From Oncomelania hupensis (lineage: Eukaryota > Mollusca > Gastropoda > Littorinimorpha > Pomatiopsidae), in the NCBI GenBank assembly GCA_036898135.1, contig CM072519.1:34310939-34374938 (forward strand): a stretch of DNA of 64,000 nt, given 5' to 3'. Position numbers and translations under genes: made by a program. How positions within the stretch are numbered: the first letter of the stretch is position 1; each line of letters begins with the position of its first letter. Below, one piece after another: positions 58,955 to 64,000 of the stretch. Under the pieces are notes generated by a model that saw nothing but the letters and a program-made list of their open reading frames with translations, had not been told where the DNA came from and made no database searches.

Positions 58955-61095
58955 TGCACACACAAACACACACACATACACACAAACACACACACACATA
59001 TTTGCAATACATCACAAATGGGTTTATTTAAGAATGTAGGAATCGGAAAGTCATTTTTTTGACGGAAAAGGGTTAGGGTAAGGGCTAGGGATAGATCTAC
59101 AACTAACCCTTATCCGAACCCTTGTCTAAAAAGATGACCTAGTTCGTCTCCTGTAGTATTTTCTTCAAAATTTCTCCGAAAATTGACTGTATTTTCTCCG
59201 TCCCCGGATAGAGCACTCCTGTGTACTTAAAACACTCTGATGCACTACAACTGCACTCCCATGCACTAAAAGAGCACTCCCGCGCACTTAGAAAAAAAGT
59301 GGTGTCCGGAAAAAAGTGGGTTCCAAGCAAATACACCCATTTGTTATTAGAAAAGACAAGGTCTAAAACCCATTTGTGCGTTTTTGTACGTGCACACACA
59401 CACACCCACCCACACACACACACACACATGCCTACCTACCCAACGTTGTGTGGTAGGCACATTTTTAGCATCGTTGTGGGGTACATACACTGCATAGCAT
59501 ATTTCACGTAATATTAGGTTATGCTGACTTTGGGCAGTTTTAACATAAGTGCCGAGCAGTGACGAATGTTTTTCATCAAGAATGAGGCCAAACCGGTTAC
59601 TTTGAAAATGGGAGCCTTGTGCTTATGTTGTGAGGTATAACCATGAATATTCATGAGGTAAACAGGAACTACCTCACAAGTACGTTACAGTGTTTCCAAT
59701 TATGAAAATTATCTGTTGCAATACTCATTATGTAAGATGTTTTTTTTTTGGTAATTAAATTATATATAAATGATAAATAAGCATAGCAGCATTATATAGT
59801 GTATGTACATGTAATTTGAAAATAAACACCGAGCAGATGTGACTTTTAAACCGTTAATTTTTCTACCTATCTGAACATATCATAGCATCATTCTTCCCTC
59901 ACAGATTGATATGATTAATTATTATTAGTCTCTTCTAACACAATGTTCTGTGAGGATTGTTATTGCTGTTGGTTAGTTATTTTGCGTCAATGTTTTACTT
60001 TTGTTCATAATGTTGCACAGCGGTTGTTTCATATTATCAAATTGTTGTTAATGTGCTTTAGTTGAATCTATTACATTGGAACCTCCAATATGTGATCTTG
60101 CAAAATGCACTCCAAATGTGATCTTATAATAGAAGGGTATGATAACTTAAACAGAGAGACAAAGCACACATACCACTTGTTCAGATCAAAAGTAAATTAT
60201 TTCAAGAGAGAATTTTATATTAAAGGGATTACATTACAACGGAAACAGAGAGGCAAGGCCACTCATTCAAAAGCAAACTATTTCAAACTTTTATTAACGA
60301 ATTGTAAACGAATCTGTAGTATCTTTTTTCCTTTGTTTATTTTGTTGTTTTTGTTTGTTTGTTCAATTTAGCCTATACTCTATAAACCAGTCGGAAAGGA
60401 TCGCTCCATTACAAAGGTGTAATTCATCTTATATGTAAACTTATCAGTCATAAATACAGGTCACACAACAGGTATACTGGAGAGACAGACATTGGAGGTT
60501 TTACAGTATGTAAATTGTTTGTGGGAATACAGGATACAGTGGAAGTAAAATTCTGAAAGTAAAAGGTTGTGATTTACTTTAATATGTTTGTCGTGCTCGA
60601 ATGACAACATATGTTGATTCACCACCACCATTACATTACAAACAACAAACAAGCACAAGTATTCAGTGCCCGAGTCAGCATGTTAGTGTCTGCGCTGTCA
60701 TACAATTTATCTGGTTTGTGTTATTTTGTTTCTGTATAAACACATCATCAAACAATTGACATACATTTCCTCTTTTATTCAGATGAAACAAAATTAACAG
60801 GCGATCTAAATTTACAGGTCAAGTACTGTAACTTTGAACAACGAATAAATGCTAGCAGCAACAAGAACAATATGGAAATAATTTCAAATGTTTTTTTTTT
60901 CAAGATACAGTTATATATTTGCAAATCTTTAAACTACATTTGTGTTCACACATGAAAACAAGAGCAAAAAAGTGTACTATTAATTGTCATATTTGACTAA
61001 CATTGTTGACACTGTGACCTTAACTGTAAGTCATTCAATCACTGATACATTTCGACCTCTCGTAGCTCTAAATCCAACCTACCAGGTATAAAACA
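58955..61095. other. Intron after exon 11: AT-rich, two (CA)n tracts
   Basis: (CA)n at 58956-58999 and 59393-59429. Repeated ...GCACTCC text at 59214-59281 (GAGCACTCC, TGCACTCCC, GAGCACTCC) is a weak tandem motif. No exon for the missing end of the ITIH-like gene was found. Confidence 0.55.
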
Positions 61096-61102
61096 GACAG
61101 AC

Positions 61103-61678
61103 ATTACATTACATGACATGATTATTGCTTTAGGTCCAGCGGACTCTTCCGAGCCAAATCAGGACCAGACAACCCCTGATCCGCATAAAAGATCTGCTGA
61201 AACAACCCTAGTGGTAAAACTGAAGGCACTCCACCAGCCAGTCACTTTATAATAAATACATCCCACGCAGGGGACGTTGAGGCTATACACTAATTTATCG
61301 AACCCCCATTTACAAAAACAAAATAGAATACAATCATTACAAAATATCAACAAAACATATATTTATAAAATGCCTACATTGATAAATAATAACATCATAT
61401 CAAGCCCTAGTGACCAACTGGCAGAAAGCGTCTAATATTCCCAAGCTGATCCAACAGACCTCACACACAAATAAGGAGTCTTGTCCCGGAAGAGTTTTCA
61501 AGAAAAAAGGTAGGTGACTGGTCTAGCGAAGAAGAAGATAGTATAGCAGATTGATAGAACAGAGCAGGAATGAGAAAGAACAAATGAGAAAGACAGCGAC
61601 AGTGGGAATTTAAAGCACTAAATTTCCAGAAAGTGGGGATACTATTTATACTGAAACTCCCGGCACCCCAACGGGAGT
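61103..61678 (-). mobile_element. TAATG-tail retroposon, full-length copy (576 bp)
   Basis: Short TSD GACAGAC at 61096-61102 and 61679-61685. On the minus strand it starts CTCCCGTTGGGGTGCCGG and ends AAAGCAATAATCATG with TAATG units. It keeps the empty site of the micro-retroposon found in the 43-kb copy. Confidence 0.92.
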
Positions 61679-61689
61679 GACAGACGAAC

Positions 61690-62205
61690 GGACAAGCATT
61701 TGTTTGGATTTCATTTTTGGACTATTTCAGACTATATCGCGCAAATTTGCACAAATCGAGACACTTGAGTTTTGGGTTCATAGACTCACATTGTTATACA
61801 TGTGAGTCAAAAATAGGTTTCGTGTAATTAGCCAGGTTACAGTACAAAGACATAGGTTCAGCGTAATCAACTAGGTTACAGTATTTGCACAGAGGGGATG
61901 CACCACAGACGCTTGTATCTGGACACACAAAAGACACGTCACAGGCATAGTCATTCGCAAGTCAAGGTACAAGCGCCTGTGGGATGGACAGACCGATATT
62001 TCTTTGGATATCATTATTATTATTAGACTATTTAAGATTTATTTCGCACAGATTTGCAGAAATCTAACTAGAAGGACAAACCAAATATGACTCACATGTT
62101 CCTTTAAGAACTCACAATATCTAACATGAAAATGAGTGCCCAGAAAAACAAAATGATACGTGGCATTAAAATTCAAAGTAATACCGACTTTGATCTTTCT
62201 ATCAT
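61690..62205. other. Intron DNA, nothing recognised
   Basis: Text around 61690-61800 (CATTTGTTTGGAT..., GCGCAAATTTGCACAAATC) recurs in altered form near 61990-62060 and 63130-63210, suggesting an old dispersed or tandem repeat. Confidence 0.45.
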
Positions 62206-62217
62206 GACTTTGAGATG

Positions 62218-62515
62218 GTAAAGGTAAAAAGCTAAAGGTAGTCCCATAGCCTTGTGGCCGTAGGGGAGCGTGATGTTGGAGATCACACTTATCTTGGGCC
62301 AGCGTAATGAGGGTGATGCCCATCTCTCTCCCTCGCTGCTTTACCTTCCCCACCCTTAAGAGAGTAGGTACTCAGTCACAGTTGAGTCAACTGGGGGCGT
62401 TGTTATTTGTCGCTTCACGTTTTGCGGTCACCCATCCAAGTGCTAACCGCACTGGAGGGTGCTTAACTTGCGACACAGTAGCGAGTGCTCCAACCACTGC
62501 GCTATCCGACACCCC
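62218..62515 (-). mobile_element. Chimeric tRNA/5S SINE, best copy, 12-bp TSD
   Basis: GACTTTGAGATG occurs at 62206-62217 and 62516-62527. On the minus strand the head GGGGTGTCGGATAGCGCAGT carries a tRNA A box (TAGCGCAGTGG). Then AAGTTAAGCACCCTC and GGTTAGCACTTGGATGGG with GACCGC match the A-box and C-box parts of the 5S rRNA internal promoter in order and at similar spacing. The tail is TACCTTTAGC-like. Length 298 bp. Confidence 0.88.
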
Positions 62516-62527
62516 GACTTTGAGATG

Positions 62528-63240
62528 ACCGGCTCCAAATCAAATAAACTACAGCAAAAGTTGAATTATGCCCAAAACAACGGTGACCTTGGGATGACCT
62601 TGACCTTCATGTGACTTCATGCATGTCTGATCAAATAACCCAATATTGTTGCATACTATGGGTTAAATAAATAGCCATTCCACTGTACAATGACCTAATT
62701 TTGAATGTTTTTGCGAGGCCTAAAATTACCTTGACCTTCAAGATCAAAGCAAAAAGGGAACATGTATACCAGATTAATCTATTATCTCTAAATTTAACAA
62801 GTCTGGACTTTATATCTCTCATAGTCCATGGTCGTTGATATCTATTATGCATCAAAGAATCATAAGTTCAATACTAATAACCTAGAAAAAAAGAGTAAAC
62901 TGTGTGAACAATTGTCATTAAAAAAAACAACAACTAATAATTGTTGACCCTGTGACCTTGATCTTGAGGTGAAGTCATTAATTCACTGATCCTTTATAAG
63001 GTCTCCATAAGTATACACCATTTTAACAAGTTTAGTTGTGATAGTTGAAATAGGTTCTTAGATATTAATCCACTTGCAAGTTTTGCACAGATGGCGGACA
63101 GACAGACGGACCGACGCACACACAGACGGACCGATGGACACAATTTTTATTAACATGTCATAGTTGGACTAATTTAGGACACATTTCGCACAGATTTTCA
63201 AAAATATAGACTTTCTTCTTTTTGGATGGGGTGGGGTGTG
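62528..63240. other. Intron DNA, nothing recognised
   Basis: Contains several GACCTTGACCTT-type repeats (62583-62610, 62730, 62947) but no element boundaries or coding sequence. Confidence 0.45.
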
Positions 63241-63259
63241 GGGGGTAGTGGGCAGGGGT

Positions 63260-63820
63260 TGATTTATTGTTGCTTTAGGTCCAGCGGACTCTTCCGAGCC
63301 AAATCAGGACCGGACAACCCCCGATCCGCATAAAAGATCTGCCGAAACAACCCCAGTGGGAAAATTGAATGCCCTCCAACGGCCAGTCACTTTACAATAA
63401 AGACATCCCACGCGGGGGACGGCTGAGGGTTGACCTCAACTACGCGAACACCCCGGTTACAAAAACAAAATAGAATACAAACATCATTATAAATCATCAA
63501 AAAATCATACATATAAAATGCCTATAGTGCTAAATAGTACAATCATAGGAAGCCCTAGTGACCACCCGGCAGAAAGCGTCCAACACTCCCAAGCTGATCC
63601 AACAGACCTCATACACAAACAAGGAGTCTTGTCCAGGAAGAGTTTTCAAGAAAAAAGGTAGGTCATTGATCTAGCGAAGAAGAAGATAGTGTAGCAGAGT
63701 GAAGGACAGAGCAGGAATAGGAAAGAGTAAATGAGGAAGACAGCGACAGTGGGAATTTAAAGCACTAAATTTCCAGAAAGTGGGGATACTATTTATACTG
63801 AAAACCCCCGGCACTCCAAC
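63260..63820 (-). mobile_element. TAATG-family retroposon copy with 19-bp TSD
   Basis: GGGGGTAGTGGGCAGGGGT occurs at 63241-63259 and 63821-63839. The body is colinear with the 61-kb copy. Its 3' tail is not TAATG but CAATAAATCA-like, so tail sequence varies between copies. Confidence 0.9.
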
Positions 63821-64000
63821 GGGGGTAGTGGGCAGGGGTGGCGGTGGGTGGCGGTGGGTGAGTGAATACATAGACTCACATTGCTATGAATGTGAGTCAA
63901 AACATAAGTTGTTTGGGCAAGTACAGTAACATCAACATACATTTCAATGCATTTGAGTCAAAAACAATTTATTAAATAATTTCACTAAGAAATCTATAAC

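Noticed and set aside
59065..59115. Telomere-like GGGTTAGGG text near 59070 and 31595
   Set aside because: Only one or two degenerate units; far too short for an interstitial telomere array.

Overview
The window is animal nuclear DNA: split genes with GT-AG introns, no operons, and introns packed with microsatellites and non-LTR retrotransposon debris. Repeat style (CR1/L2-like LINEs, tRNA-type SINEs, very long di- and trinucleotide tracts) and gene type suggest a marine invertebrate, most likely a gastropod mollusc. That assignment is an inference. No rRNA gene, intact tRNA gene, CRISPR array or prokaryotic feature was seen.

Gene 1 (1 to about 24,500, + strand, start codon left of the window) is a secreted M14A metallocarboxypeptidase with CPB-type specificity. 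I traced it exon by exon with matching splice phases: signal peptide, activation propeptide, an Arg7 cleavage site, then the catalytic domain with all expected zinc and substrate residues. Two phase-compatible last exons exist: a short end at 22,411-22,423, and a Thr-rich stalk plus a small cysteine-poor tail at 24,244-24,499.

Gene 2 (36,810 to beyond 58,873, + strand) is an inter-alpha-trypsin-inhibitor heavy-chain-like protein: signal peptide, VIT domain, vWA domain with an intact MIDAS motif, and the start of the heavy-chain C-terminal region. The remaining exons must lie beyond the right edge.

Repeats: 5,010-9,675 is a CR1/L2-like LINE carrying a nested LINE and a nested tRNA-SINE. 10,320-13,240 is a large foldback structure made of two inverted copies of one element. 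13,515-16,260 is a LINE with a 600-residue reverse-transcriptase ORF. 24,500-36,800 is intergenic and holds a possible 3.3 kb TIR element, two LINE copies of one family and an L1/Tx1-like endonuclease remnant. 38,437-39,690 is a hAT-like remnant, 40,801-41,575 a foldback MITE, and 54,969-56,149 an RNase H LINE tail with clean target-site duplications (TSDs). 59,000-64,000 is intron with two full copies of a 560-576 bp retroposon and a chimeric 5S/tRNA SINE.

The most unusual signals are: (a) a 7.3 kb, roughly 317-copy, 23-bp tandem array in a gene-2 intron that begins at the authentic splice donor and repeats that donor in every unit; (b) a retroposon whose TSD copied the splice donor of the preceding exon; (c) a family of 46-65 bp insertions, each little more than one 3' hairpin, each with its own TSD; (d) a SINE family joining a tRNA-like A box to a 5S rRNA-like internal promoter.
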